Made by a program: the position numbers and the translations under genes
NCBI RefSeq assembly: GCF_000243075.1
Contig: NC_016745.1
Coordinates: forward strand, 1,877,001-1,941,000
Reading direction: 5' to 3'
From: Oceanimonas sp. GK1
Lineage (GTDB): Bacteria; Pseudomonadota; Gammaproteobacteria; Enterobacterales; Aeromonadaceae
DNA: 64,000 nucleotides
Notes under the pieces: generated by a model
The model's database searches: none
Told to the model about the DNA's origin: nothing
Seen by the model: only the letters and a program-made list of their open reading frames with translations
Shown here: positions 24,643 through 32,951 of the stretch, piece by piece
How positions within the stretch are numbered: the stretch's first letter is position 1
Layout of the letters: the number at the start of each line of letters is the position of its first letter

Positions 24643-24700
24643 GGCATTACTGATACGGTTATGGAAGAATTGGTGGCCTGTAACGCCCGGTCGGTAGCGT
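24643..24700 (+). repeat. 58-bp repeat, copy B
   Basis: This is the second copy of the element at 22831-22888. It lies in the 308-base gap between 24551 and 24858, which holds no gene. It is flanked upstream by TATCAGT and contains ACTGATA, a 7-bp inverted pair. The run TTGGTGGCCTGTAAC is identical in both copies. Downstream sequence differs, so the copies share only the 58-bp core. Together the copies bracket the HNH-like gene, its neighbour and the AbiTii remnant. Confidence 0.7.
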
Positions 24701-24858
24701 GCCTTCTTCCAAGTCCGTGTTTGTGTATAAGAAACCAGAACTAATAATAGTAGCTTTTTTCGCTCGCTATGGGAGTGCCAGATGATAACGAGCAGGTATC
24801 CGTTTCTGATGATGACTTGTGCATAACCATTATTATAATTCAATGAGTAACTAGTTGA

Positions 24859-25461
24859 ATGGAATCATTAATCAAATACGCTGAAAATGTTTTTCAGATA
24901 CCTCAAGTTTCTATATTTTCAATGTTGCTTTTTCTCTTCTCTATTAAGGTGGCGAAAAAATACTTTGATTCAAAAATTGAAGAAGTTAGTTCCAAGAAAC
25001 GTTTTGTTGTTGAAGAGTTAAAGACTCTCGATAAAAGTAATGCTTACCTTGTGGAGCAAGTATTTAGTGAACGTTACGGTTACTTAATGAACTATAAGGA
25101 GATTGTGTATTTTTTAAGGACCTCTCGCCCGTCTTTAAATATTCACTTGTACCAAAGTGCAGCACCCTATTTTGTTTTTAATAAAACTGATTCTCAGCTC
25201 AAACTTCATAGTAAAAACACAGTGAGAGCATTAAGGCTTAAAGGCTTTTTTTTTATGATTGGCTACTATGCATTTTCAATGCTTGGTTTGAGTCTTCTGA
25301 ATATAATCCATGAGCTAAAGTCCGGAAATGACTCTTCATTCCTTACTAGTCTATTTTTAATAGTTAGTCTTTTGTTTTTTTCGGCCATGTGTGCAACTGC
25401 ACAAATTAAAACAGAGCAAGCAAGAAAGTTATTGATTAGCATTGAGTTTGATAAATCATAA
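24859..25461 (+). CDS. Unrecognised membrane protein, prophage cargo
   Basis: A 200-residue protein with one N-terminal membrane segment (VSIFSMLLFLFSIKVAKKYF), a charged cytoplasmic middle of about 100 residues, and two C-terminal segments (FFFMIGYYAFSMLGLSLLNI and SLFLIVSLLFFSAMCATAQI). It is AT-rich. No obvious ribosome site is seen, and the ATG at 24877 is only one option. The protein is 115 bases upstream of the two-gene operon below and may be part of it. Confidence 0.62.
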   Translation: MESLIKYAENVFQIPQVSIFSMLLFLFSIKVAKKYFDSKIEEVSSKKRFVVEELKTLDKSNAYLVEQVFSERYGYLMNYKEIVYFLRTSRPSLNIHLYQSAAPYFVFNKTDSQLKLHSKNTVRALRLKGFFFMIGYYAFSMLGLSLLNIIHELKSGNDSSFLTSLFLIVSLLFFSAMCATAQIKTEQARKLLISIEFDKS

Positions 25462-25576
25462 CGAGAGTTTCAAAGTTGGGGGGGCGAAATGCTCTAATGT
25501 TTATAAAAGTTAACTTTTAACCTATTCAATTGGAAATTGTTTTTTTTGATTTATAACGTTAATTAAGGATTATTCT

Positions 25577-26500
25577 GTGCACGCTGTAACTGCCTATTCA
25601 ATTCGCTGTCATAACTCAGATGCTGGTCGTAAAAATAAAGGTGAAAACTCGTATCACTACTTAAATAAAATAGGGGGTTATGATCTTTTTAATTTACTGA
25701 ATAGCTTTATTGGTGGCGCTAAAGAATATGTGACAATAAAGGAAACCAAACAGGTTTATAAGTTTGAGCCAAAGATTTCGGATGCAAAGAAACGAATTGT
25801 ATCAGGTTGGTTAGAGTACGGGCATTATGGTATAGAGTCGGACATTATCAACATCAGAAATAATGAGACGGAATTTGAAAAGAAAACAGATAATGCTGAT
25901 ATGACAAAGTATTTTTACTTGTTCTGGGTTCCTGCTAATTCGAGAGATGGAGTTGCACTGTTTCACACTGTAAGAAGCGATGGAACCAAATCCGTGTTTC
26001 AGAAACAATTTAGACCTTATCTGGAACGGTATACTCGACGTTCATTGCAATTGAATCCACTTAGTTTTGACTCCATTCTGCAAGAGTGGGCTAATGCTGA
26101 AACTAAAGAAATTGTAGCAATGAGGTTGAAAACGCCAAATGATATAGCAGATATTCCTTTTCTATCAGGTGATATACACACGAACTTTACAATAAAACCT
26201 CACAAAAATAAAAGCTTAGGGCCTTTTAGAAATCTATTAAAGCCAGGGACGCCCGAAGCCAAATTGGTTGAAGAGCTTGATGAGATTGGGGATGATGTCA
26301 AAGTATTATTGCAGCTGGGTGATAGACAACGCTCTTTTAGAATTGGAAAGAAAAGCAGGCGTGGTAACACTGAGGTTGTTGTACCAGACACTGTGGAGTT
26401 GATAGGTGGTGTACCGGAGTTCAATTCAATGTATAATTGGACTGTGTCTGTTTTAGATGATTTCAGGACTAGGCTATACCCTAACGTGGAGGGGTTATGA
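25577..26500 (+). CDS. Unrecognised soluble protein, first gene of a two-gene cargo operon
   Basis: A 307-residue soluble protein with a GTG start behind an AAGGA site. The N-terminus (HAVTAYSIRCHNSDAGRKNK) is beta-prone, and the C-terminal third holds a basic RQRSFRIGKKSRRGNTEVVV stretch and WTVSVLDDFRTRLYP. I see no Walker, HNH, PD-(D/E)xK or nucleotidyltransferase motif. The stop overlaps the start of the following membrane gene (ATGA), so the two are almost certainly translated together. Gene pairing, AT-rich composition and phage location recall two-gene anti-phage systems (for example Kiwa, a 4-TM protein plus a ~310-residue protein), but no sequence match is claimed. Confidence 0.72.
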   Translation: MHAVTAYSIRCHNSDAGRKNKGENSYHYLNKIGGYDLFNLLNSFIGGAKEYVTIKETKQVYKFEPKISDAKKRIVSGWLEYGHYGIESDIINIRNNETEFEKKTDNADMTKYFYLFWVPANSRDGVALFHTVRSDGTKSVFQKQFRPYLERYTRRSLQLNPLSFDSILQEWANAETKEIVAMRLKTPNDIADIPFLSGDIHTNFTIKPHKNKSLGPFRNLLKPGTPEAKLVEELDEIGDDVKVLLQLGDRQRSFRIGKKSRRGNTEVVVPDTVELIGGVPEFNSMYNWTVSVLDDFRTRLYPNVEGL

Positions 26501-27060
26501 GCTCCAAAATAAATGTTTTTCACATTGTTAGAGGACACTTTAAATCCTTGCATGAAGGGCAAGGGATAGCTGGCATTCTTGCAGACTATTCTACATTTTT
26601 ACTTGTGCCTTTTTCATTTTCGCTCTTTGGTTATTTTCTTGATCTGAAGGCTGATAATAATATTATATCCTTGTCGGTTAACTTTGGTGCTATTTTTACC
26701 GCTCTTCTAATGAGTGTTCTTGTGCTGGTTTACGATCAAGAAAGCAAGCTGAAAGAAAAGATGTGTGAGGGTGGAGATGATTATTCTACATATCACTCCC
26801 CTATGTCAGGTGTTAGGTTAAAATTGATGTCTCAACTTTATTTGAATATATCATATTGTATCGTTGTCTCAATCTCACTGGTTGCTGTTTCTGCTCTCTC
26901 CTTACTTTATACATCTGTGCCTGAGCCTATCAAGGGTAAGATATCTTTTGATCTTTTAGAGATTTTATTTACACCGATTATGGTATTCATTCTGTCACAT
27001 CTGATTTTTACTATTCTGATGGTTGTAAAAAGAATATATGCACTTTTGGTATCAAATTAG
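26497..27060 (+). CDS. Unrecognised 4-TM protein, second gene of the cargo operon
   Basis: A 187-residue membrane protein with four predicted segments: near residues 34-50, 60-80 (SVNFGAIFTALLMSVLVLVY), 120-145 and 158-180 (IMVFILSHLIFTILMVVKRI). The loop between segments two and three is charged and includes CEGGDDYSTYHSP. It overlaps the preceding soluble protein gene by four bases and is followed by a clear terminator. The pair might be a defence unit with a membrane effector; this is inferred from architecture alone. Confidence 0.72.
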   Translation: MSSKINVFHIVRGHFKSLHEGQGIAGILADYSTFLLVPFSFSLFGYFLDLKADNNIISLSVNFGAIFTALLMSVLVLVYDQESKLKEKMCEGGDDYSTYHSPMSGVRLKLMSQLYLNISYCIVVSISLVAVSALSLLYTSVPEPIKGKISFDLLEILFTPIMVFILSHLIFTILMVVKRIYALLVSN

Positions 27061-27090
27061 ATTTTTGTTATTTATTCATCATTTATAAAG

Positions 27091-27113
27091 AGCCGTCAGA
27101 AGACGGCTTTTTT
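27091..27113 (+). terminator. Terminator after the two-gene cargo operon
   Basis: A 7-bp stem (AGCCGTC / GACGGCT) with an AGAA loop and a run of T residues directly follows the 4-TM gene. It separates the cargo operon from the integrase gene. Confidence 0.88.
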
Positions 27114-27231
27114 ATGCCTTCCTACAACAGCTTTTCATGGAGTTACTGTATAACCTTGCTGTTCTTATATATGTACTTACACACTTTGAGCTGTATATAA
27201 TTACAGTAATTTGCAATAACCCGCACATGAT

Positions 27232-28233
27232 ATGGCAGTTAAAAAGTTACCCTCTGGCAAGTGGCAGGCTCAGGTGTTCCCGGAAGGGCGGGACGGTCGG
27301 CGGATCCGCCGGCTGTTCACCACCAAGGGCGAGGCCATGGCCTTTGAACGGCACCTGCTCTCGGCAGACAAGCCCTGGCAGAACGAGGCCGACGAGCAGG
27401 AAGAACGGCGGCTGAGTGATCTAGTGGACCGTTGGTATGGCCTGCACGGCCAGAGCCTGACCGATGGCACCAGTCGCCTGTCCAAGCTCAATCATCTGGT
27501 GAATGCCCTGGATAATCCGGTGGCCACCGAATTTACCGCGAAAGACTTCGCCAGCTACCGGGAGCGCCGGCTGGCCGGCGACGAAAACACCCGGCCGGTT
27601 ACGCCCACCACGGTGAACCGGGAGCACGCCTATCTGCGGGCGGTGTTCAACGAGCTGAAGCGGCTGGGGGAGTGGGACGGCGCCAACCCGCTGGACGGCA
27701 TTCGCACCTACAAGGTGAGCGAGTCGGAGCTGGCGTTCCTGTACCAGGAAGAGATTGTCCGGCTGCTGGATGCCTGCAAGGAGAGCCAGAACCCGGACCT
27801 TTACCATGTGGTGCGCATTTGCCTGGCCACCGGCGCCCGCTGGTCGGAGGCGGAAACGCTCACCCAGTCGCAGCTCTCGCCCTACCGGGTGTCGTTTATC
27901 AAGACCAAGGGCAAGCGCAACCGCACCATTCCCATTTCCCCCGAGCTGTTCGCCTCGCTGCCCCGGCGGCGGGGCAGGTTGTTCAAGGATTGCTACGAGG
28001 CATTCCGTGATGCTGTGACCCGTGCAAAACTGGAGCTGCCGGAAGGGCAGTGCTCCCATGTGTTGCGACACACCTTTGCCAGCCACTTCATGATGAACGG
28101 CGGCAATATTCTGGTGCTGCAGCGCATACTTGGGCACTCCACCATCACCATGACTATGCGTTATGCCCACTTCGCGCCAAATCACCTGGAAGACGCGGTA
28201 AAGCTCAATCCGCTCACCCTGCACCAGCTTTGA
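27232..28233 (+). CDS. Tyrosine site-specific integrase
   Basis: A 333-residue phage integrase. The N-terminal residues (MAVKKLPSGKWQAQVFPEGR) form the arm-binding part, followed by a core-binding domain and the catalytic domain with Arg203 (GARWSEAETL), His276 and Arg279 (HVLRHTFASH), His302 (LGHS) and nucleophile Tyr311. It integrates the phage into the 3' end of tRNA-Leu. It reads towards attR, with a hairpin terminator between. The ribosome site is weak. Confidence 0.95.
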   Translation: MAVKKLPSGKWQAQVFPEGRDGRRIRRLFTTKGEAMAFERHLLSADKPWQNEADEQEERRLSDLVDRWYGLHGQSLTDGTSRLSKLNHLVNALDNPVATEFTAKDFASYRERRLAGDENTRPVTPTTVNREHAYLRAVFNELKRLGEWDGANPLDGIRTYKVSESELAFLYQEEIVRLLDACKESQNPDLYHVVRICLATGARWSEAETLTQSQLSPYRVSFIKTKGKRNRTIPISPELFASLPRRRGRLFKDCYEAFRDAVTRAKLELPEGQCSHVLRHTFASHFMMNGGNILVLQRILGHSTITMTMRYAHFAPNHLEDAVKLNPLTLHQL

Positions 28234-28245
28234 AAAGTGGCAGCA

Positions 28246-28283
28246 AAATGGCAGCAAATTTTTAGTTTGCTGCCATTTTTTGT
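28246..28283 (+). terminator. Integrase terminator in the att region
   Basis: A 13-bp perfect stem (AAATGGCAGCAAA with its complement at 28266-28278) and a 7-base loop, followed by a T-run. The left arm is part of a tandem TGGCAGCAAA repeat (28238 onwards) that could also serve as an integrase arm site. Confidence 0.8.
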
Positions 28284-28346
28284 GTCTTGCTGAAATATTA
28301 AGTCGTTGATTTTATTGTAAGTACTTGATTTTAAATGAGGCTGAAA

Positions 28347-28404
28347 GGATTTAAAATCCCTCGCTCGCAAGGGCGTGCGGGTTCAAGTCCCGCTCCGGGC
28401 ACCA
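28347..28404 (+). other. attR: 3' half of a tRNA-Leu(UAA) gene
   Basis: The segment from GGATTTAAAATCCC through the variable arm and T-arm (GTGCGGGTTCAAGTCCCGC) to the CCA end at 28402-28404 is the 3' part of a tRNA-Leu with TAA anticodon context. No 5' half (D-arm, acceptor) precedes it, so it is not a functional tRNA but the attachment remnant left by integration. The intact tRNA is expected at the left prophage end, outside the window. The tRNA reads rightwards. Confidence 0.88.
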
Positions 28405-28961
28405 TGTAAATCAATGATTTCCGCTTCGTCACCCTCAATACACCTGTCCAGCTCCTGGAACAGCCGTTGCAGCCGCTGATAGACCTGCTGGGTTTCCGTG
28501 CCTGAGGGGGACAGGGGAGCGTAGTCGTGGCTGTTTATGCCCAGGGGGTCATGGCGGGCCGATTCAATTCGGCGAAAGCCATAGGTGGTGCCCGAGACCT
28601 TGGCCAGCAGGGTCAGCTCAAAGCGAATGCGGTCCTGTACCGGCAACAGGGTGTAAACCCTGGCCCGGTTGTCTACCAGGCCGTCGGCACTGAGCATGTC
28701 GCGGCCACGGTAGCGTATGACTTTTTCCTCCCCGGCCTGCGCCATCAGCAGCTTTTCGGTGCAGGCGGCGGCCCGGGCTTCGTTAAACGCCGTGGTGGCA
28801 AAAAAGGTGAGGGCAGCCAGGCGTGGCGGCGCGTCTTGAGTCACGGTCACACCGGGGCTGCGCTCGTTAATGACGGGGGGAGCATTCCGGGTGACAGGGG
28901 GAAAAACCTGGGCGCAACCTGCCAGCAGCAGGACGGGCCACAGCCGTAAAGCCGGAAACAT
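28383..28961 (-). CDS. Host lipoprotein of unknown function, end overlaps attR
   Basis: A 192-residue predicted lipoprotein: the signal peptide ends in the lipobox LLLAGC (Cys16). The mature part has no recognised domain. A GGAGG site precedes the ATG. Its last eight codons and stop lie within the tRNA-Leu 3' end (28383-28404), antisense to it. Since the tRNA sequence is preserved on integration, the gene product is probably unchanged in the lysogen. It is the first host gene after the prophage. Confidence 0.75.
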   Translation of the reverse strand: MFPALRLWPVLLLAGCAQVFPPVTRNAPPVINERSPGVTVTQDAPPRLAALTFFATTAFNEARAAACTEKLLMAQAGEEKVIRYRGRDMLSADGLVDNRARVYTLLPVQDRIRFELTLLAKVSGTTYGFRRIESARHDPLGINSHDYAPLSPSGTETQQVYQRLQRLFQELDRCIEGDEAEIIDLHGARSGT

Positions 28962-29136
28962 GGTGAACCTCCAAATGTTCTGGGTCGGGCGATGGCGCCC
29001 TTGTCCTGCTATCAGTGTGGGCGCCCCGGGCTCTCAGGACAAACCAAACGACGTTATTTGCGTGCCAAGTGGTTACAACCATCCTTGCGCCGGGCTATCA
29101 TTGAAGCAGGATGTCTATAAGAGTTAACTGGTATTT

Positions 29137-29841
29137 ATGCGCTTTCTGTCCGCTTTTGTCGCGCCAACCCTTTTTTTAACGACTCTGCTTATGTCGAACG
29201 CCGCTTTCAGCTATGTCCACGGCTCTGTGGAAAATGTGGTTGCCGCCTATGGGCCGCTGGCGGAAATTCGCATGAAACCCTATTTCATGCGCGCCGAGGT
29301 GGACTACCCGCCCAGAGACATAGTGCTGCTGGCCACCAAGGAAGAAAAAGCCCTGGAGCTGTGGGCCCGCAACGATAACGGTGATTTCCGCTTTATCCGC
29401 AGCTACCCGGTACGCAAAGCCAGCGGCGGGCCCGGACCCAAGCTCAGGGAAGGGGACAAGCAGGTACCCGAGGGTATCTACCGCATTACCCACCTGAATC
29501 CCGACAGCCGCTTTCATCTGTCGATGCGGCTTAACTATCCCAATTCCTACGATCTGATGCGGGCGGCCAAGGAAGGGCGGACCGATCCGGGCGGCGATAT
29601 CTACATTCATGGCAAGGCCGAGTCCGTCGGCTGCCTGGCCATCGGCGACATCGCCATTGAGGAGCTGTTTGTGCTGGTCAGCCATATCGGTGTCGGCAAT
29701 ACCTCGGTGATCATCGCCCCCCGAGATCCCCGCCGGGAGCCGCTCGACGGCTTTGCCGCCAATCTGCCGCGCTGGGCGGTGGAGCTCTATGCCGATATTT
29801 CCCGGGAGTTTGCCAAATACCCGCGCAACGAGGAGATCTGA
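29137..29841 (+). CDS. Periplasmic L,D-transpeptidase (YkuD domain, YafK-like)
   Basis: A 234-residue protein with an N-terminal signal peptide (to about residue 25) and a YkuD catalytic domain. The active-site motif IYIHGKAESVGCLAIGD provides the His and the nucleophilic Cys. Such enzymes attach Braun lipoprotein or form (or cut) 3-3 murein cross-links; the YafK subgroup is closest in layout. It is a single gene, divergent from the lipoprotein at 28383-28961. Confidence 0.88.
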   Translation: MRFLSAFVAPTLFLTTLLMSNAAFSYVHGSVENVVAAYGPLAEIRMKPYFMRAEVDYPPRDIVLLATKEEKALELWARNDNGDFRFIRSYPVRKASGGPGPKLREGDKQVPEGIYRITHLNPDSRFHLSMRLNYPNSYDLMRAAKEGRTDPGGDIYIHGKAESVGCLAIGDIAIEELFVLVSHIGVGNTSVIIAPRDPRREPLDGFAANLPRWAVELYADISREFAKYPRNEEI

Positions 29842-29969
29842 GCCGACAGCCTTTGCTTTCCGGCCCGCATCACAACCCGTAAAAAAAGGACCATTCCGCT
29901 ACCGTCACCCCTTGTCGCATCCTTCGCGGTATTGCTTAATAAGCCCATATCAGGGACTCAGGAGAAGGC

Positions 29970-31058
29970 ATGTTCGCGTCAAAAACAAAAAAGCGGGTGG
30001 AAGAGCTGGAGCAGCAACTGGCGGCACAGGTGGCCGACTATGAAACCCGCATTGCGGCCAGGGAAAGCGAGCTGAGCGGGCTGCGTGAGGAGCTGGCGCA
30101 GATTCGGGACGAGCAGCGCAGTTGCCGGGGTCTGACCCAGGTGGTATTGCGCGGCAGCGACATGCTGCAGGCCATTCGTGCCGGCATGGTGAACAACGCA
30201 GAGAGCCTGCTGGCCGAGCGGGAAAAACTGGTGGAAATGGAAGGGGTGTTCGAGCAAACCTACCAGGCCACCGAGGTGCTCAAGCAGCGGTCATCGGTGA
30301 TCAACGCCGAAGTCTCCCGCAGCGCCGACAGTGCCGCCGTGCTGACGGAAACCGCCGGAAAAATCAGCAACTTCGTGTCGGTCATTCAGGAAATCTCCGA
30401 GCAGACCAACCTGTTGGCACTCAACGCCGCCATTGAGGCGGCCCGGGCCGGTGAGCAGGGTCGGGGATTTGCGGTGGTGGCGGACGAGGTGCGCAACCTG
30501 GCTGGCAAGGCCCATGAAGCCAGCGGCAACATCAACAACCTGGTGCAGCAGGTGCTGGAGCAGAGCCGGGCCATTCACGCCACCGTCAACGAATCCGTGC
30601 TCAGCACCAATGAAATCGCCTCTTCCGCCCAGCAGATCGACGAAGTCACCCGGGAAGTGGTGACCCAGGCCGAGGCCATGCGCCGGGTGATCCAGTGCAA
30701 CGCCGCCGTGGCCTTTCTGGAAGCGGTCAAGCTCGATCACGCCGTTTGGAAAAGTGATATCTACCAGCGCATTGAACAGCAGAGTTTTGAGCAGCCGGTC
30801 ACCACCCATACCGAATGTCGCCTGGGCCGGTGGTATTACGAGGGGCGAGGAGCCCGTCTTTATAGCCACCTGACCTCCTACCGCAACCTCGAAGGTGGCC
30901 ATAAGCGGGTCCACGAGCAGGGCGCCCTGGCATTGCAGGCCTTTGCCGCCGGCCGGGGGGAGGAAGGCCTGCGCTGCCTGCAGGCCATGGAGGCCGCCAG
31001 CCTTGACGTCACCCGCCAGCTGGAGGCACTGGAAACCGAGGTTAACCGCGTTTCCTGA
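29970..31058 (+). CDS. Soluble chemoreceptor with C-terminal zinc-binding CZB domain
   Basis: A 362-residue cytoplasmic methyl-accepting chemotaxis protein without membrane segments. A coiled N-terminus leads to the signalling hairpin ([34 protein letters not shown]), the hallmark that binds CheA/CheW. The C-terminus ([14 protein letters not shown], then [13 protein letters not shown]) is a CZB domain, which senses zinc or hypochlorous acid. A GGAGAAGGC ribosome site precedes the ATG. The end overlaps the convergent sigma-54 activator by 17 bases. Confidence 0.92.
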   Translation: MFASKTKKRVEELEQQLAAQVADYETRIAARESELSGLREELAQIRDEQRSCRGLTQVVLRGSDMLQAIRAGMVNNAESLLAEREKLVEMEGVFEQTYQATEVLKQRSSVINAEVSRSADSAAVLTETAGKISNFVSVIQEISEQTNLLALNAAIEAARAGEQGRGFAVVADEVRNLAGKAHEASGNINNLVQQVLEQSRAIHATVNESVLSTNEIASSAQQIDEVTREVVTQAEAMRRVIQCNAAVAFLEAVKLDHAVWKSDIYQRIEQQSFEQPVTTHTECRLGRWYYEGRGARLYSHLTSYRNLEGGHKRVHEQGALALQAFAAGRGEEGLRCLQAMEAASLDVTRQLEALETEVNRVS

Positions 31059-32736
31059 GCCGGGCATACAGGGTGGTGCGGCTGATCCCCAGGCGCCGCG
31101 CCGCCTCGCTCACATTGCCCCCGCAGGCTGCCAACACTTGCCTGATTTGCCGCTCGGCTGAGGACTTCAGATCCTGTGCCGGCCTTTTTCCGGACGGGGC
31201 GGGCAGTTCGGGCAGGTGATGCGCCTCAATCACACCACCGTCGGCGAGAATGCCGGCCACTTCCAGCACCTGTCTGAGCTGGCGAATATTGCCCGGCCAG
31301 GAACAGGTGTGCAGGCTGTCCATCAACCCGGTGGCCAGCCGGGCCCGTTCACCGTGTAGCTCCTGCAGTAATTGCTCTACCAGGGCGTCAAACGCCGGCC
31401 GCGCAAACTCGCGCAGGGGCGGCAGGGTGAGCCGGTAGCCGTTCAGGCGAAAATACAGATCCTGCCGAAACCGGCCTTCCGCCACCATGGTCTCCAGATC
31501 CCGGTGGCTGGCGGCCACCACGCAAAAGTCCACCGGCTCGGGCTCATGGCAGCCCAGGGGTACCACCGTTTTTTCCTGCAATACCCTGAGCAGCCGGGTC
31601 TGGGCGGCCAGCGGCAGCTCGCCGATTTCATCCAGAAACAAAATGCCCCGATGGGCGGCGCGCACATAACCGGTGCGCCCGGCCTTGTGACCGCCGGTAA
31701 AGGCGCCGGGGGCGTGGCCAAAGAGCTCCGCCTCAATCAGCTCGCTGGGCAGGGCCCCGCAGTTCACCGCCACCAGCGGCCCTTGCGCGCGCCGGCTTTG
31801 CTGGTGCAGCCGGCGTACCAGGTGATCCTTGCCGGTGCCGGTCTCTCCCTGCAGCAGCAGGGGCACGCCGTGTTCCAGCAGTTTCAGGGCGGCGGTGTCG
31901 GGGGAGTGTTCCGCCACCGGACGAGGGCGCGCCGCCGCCGGCTTTCGGCTCAGCAGGGCCATGCCCTGACCCCAGGGGGTGAGCTCCCCCTGGCGCAGCT
32001 GGCGTAACAGGGCGGCGGGATCCAGTGCCGGCAGCCACTGGCGGGCCCGGCGGTTGGCGCCCAGCAGGCGGCCGTCTTCGCGCAGAGCGATCAGGGCCGA
32101 CCAGGGCTGCTGCAGACCGGCGGCGTCGCTGGCCAGACTCAGCAGCCAGCAGGCGTCCTGCTGTTCGCTGACCAGGGCATTTTCCATGGTCAGCGCCATC
32201 AGCCGGGCGGTCAGCAGCATGTCGGCGCTGTGCTCGCCGGCCTCACTGGAGATGTCGATCACCCCCAGCAGCTCGGCGGTGGGGGAAAACACCGGGCTGG
32301 CGCTGCAACTGATGGCGCCATTGGCATGCATGTAGTGTTGTTCACCCAGTACCGAGACCTCCTGCTGCTCCAGGATGGCGGTGCCAATGGCGTTGGTGCC
32401 CATGGTCTGTTCGTGCCAGCGGGCGCCGGTGGCCAGGGCCAGGCGCCGGGCCCGATCGCCAAAGCGGCTGTCGCCGGCGCTGAGCAAAATGGTGCCGTCG
32501 GCATCGGCAAACAGCAGCCGGCAGTCACGCCCCCGTTGCCATTGTTCAAACAGCGGCATGGCGGTTTGCAGCAGGCTCAGCAGGTGGCGGTGGCGCTGCT
32601 GGCGCCGGCGCAGCGCGGCCGGACTCAGGCAGCAGGGATCGGCGGCGTGGTTGCGTTGCAGGCCAAAGGTCTGGCTGCGTTGCCAGGAGCGGGTCAGCAG
32701 CTCGCCGGGCTGCGGGGTTGGAGCGGGATAGGTCAT
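31042..32736 (-). CDS. Sigma-54-dependent activator, AcoR-like (GAF-AAA-Fis)
   Basis: A 564-residue bacterial enhancer-binding protein. An N-terminal GAF-type sensor region (residues ~70-190, including [20 protein letters not shown]) is followed by the AAA+ domain with Walker A GETGTGKD (297-304), the sigma-54 contact loop as GAFTGG (344-349) and Walker B GILFLDE (364-370), and ends in a Fis-type helix-turn-helix ([20 protein letters not shown]). The loop normally reads GAFTGA, so its last residue is unusual. It is divergent from the aldehyde dehydrogenase gene and most likely activates that sigma-54 promoter. Confidence 0.93.
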   Translation of the reverse strand: MTYPAPTPQPGELLTRSWQRSQTFGLQRNHAADPCCLSPAALRRRQQRHRHLLSLLQTAMPLFEQWQRGRDCRLLFADADGTILLSAGDSRFGDRARRLALATGARWHEQTMGTNAIGTAILEQQEVSVLGEQHYMHANGAISCSASPVFSPTAELLGVIDISSEAGEHSADMLLTARLMALTMENALVSEQQDACWLLSLASDAAGLQQPWSALIALREDGRLLGANRRARQWLPALDPAALLRQLRQGELTPWGQGMALLSRKPAAARPRPVAEHSPDTAALKLLEHGVPLLLQGETGTGKDHLVRRLHQQSRRAQGPLVAVNCGALPSELIEAELFGHAPGAFTGGHKAGRTGYVRAAHRGILFLDEIGELPLAAQTRLLRVLQEKTVVPLGCHEPEPVDFCVVAASHRDLETMVAEGRFRQDLYFRLNGYRLTLPPLREFARPAFDALVEQLLQELHGERARLATGLMDSLHTCSWPGNIRQLRQVLEVAGILADGGVIEAHHLPELPAPSGKRPAQDLKSSAERQIRQVLAACGGNVSEAARRLGISRTTLYARLRKRG

Positions 32737-32755
32737 GATCTTCGCCTGTGCGGAA

Positions 32756-32783
32756 ACTGAACACTTGTACTGAACACCCGTAC
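32756..32783. promoter_or_regulatory. Tandem upstream activator repeats for the sigma-54 promoter
   Basis: Two adjacent near-identical 13-base repeats (ACTGAACACTTGT at 32756 and ACTGAACACCCGT at 32769) lie directly before the activator gene and about 125 bases upstream of the -24/-12 promoter. Distance and repetition fit binding sites for the activator at 31042-32736. Confidence 0.65.
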
Positions 32784-32893
32784 ACTCGCGCTACAGCTCA
32801 CCGGTTTTTGCCGGCGAGCAATGTGCTCCAGTGTAGCCCGCAATGCCTTGCAGAATAAGACCCCGGCAGCAGTTTGTTATGTAAATGTAAATC

Positions 32894-32909
32894 TGGCATT
32901 GCCCTTGCA
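32894..32909 (+). promoter_or_regulatory. Sigma-54 (-24/-12) promoter of the aldehyde dehydrogenase gene
   Basis: The sequence TGGCATTGCCCTTGCA has the required GG (32895-32896) and GC (32907-32908) spaced by ten bases, close to the TGGCAC-N5-TTGC consensus. Transcription would start near 32920, about 30 bases before the gene. Paired with the divergent activator and its tandem repeats. Confidence 0.82.
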
Positions 32910-32951
32910 CTGATCAGCCCGTTACTGAACCCACTCAGCAAGGAGAGCAGC

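Larger units (their letters stand above)
1..28404. mobile_element. P2-family prophage (K139/phiO18P-like), right part with attR
   Basis: A continuous block of phage genes runs from the window edge to a truncated tRNA-Leu 3' end at 28347-28404. The gene set (P2-type Q, P, O, N, M, L, R, S, sheath and tube, Ogr, gpA, Cox, CII, CI, tyrosine integrase) and the order with lysis genes inside the tail cluster resemble Vibrio K139/kappa and Aeromonas phiO18P. The left part (baseplate, fibres, intact tRNA-Leu with attL) lies outside. All head, tail, replication and integration genes seen here are open and uninterrupted, so it may be functional. Two AT-rich cargo blocks (13.2-16.8 and 22.8-27.1 kb) contrast with the GC-rich backbone. 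Confidence 0.95.

Noticed and set aside
22785-24700. Possible integron attC sites at the 58-bp repeats
   Set aside because: The flanking motifs are GTTAC...GTAAC in the opposite sense to attC core sites, and no integron integrase or array is present.
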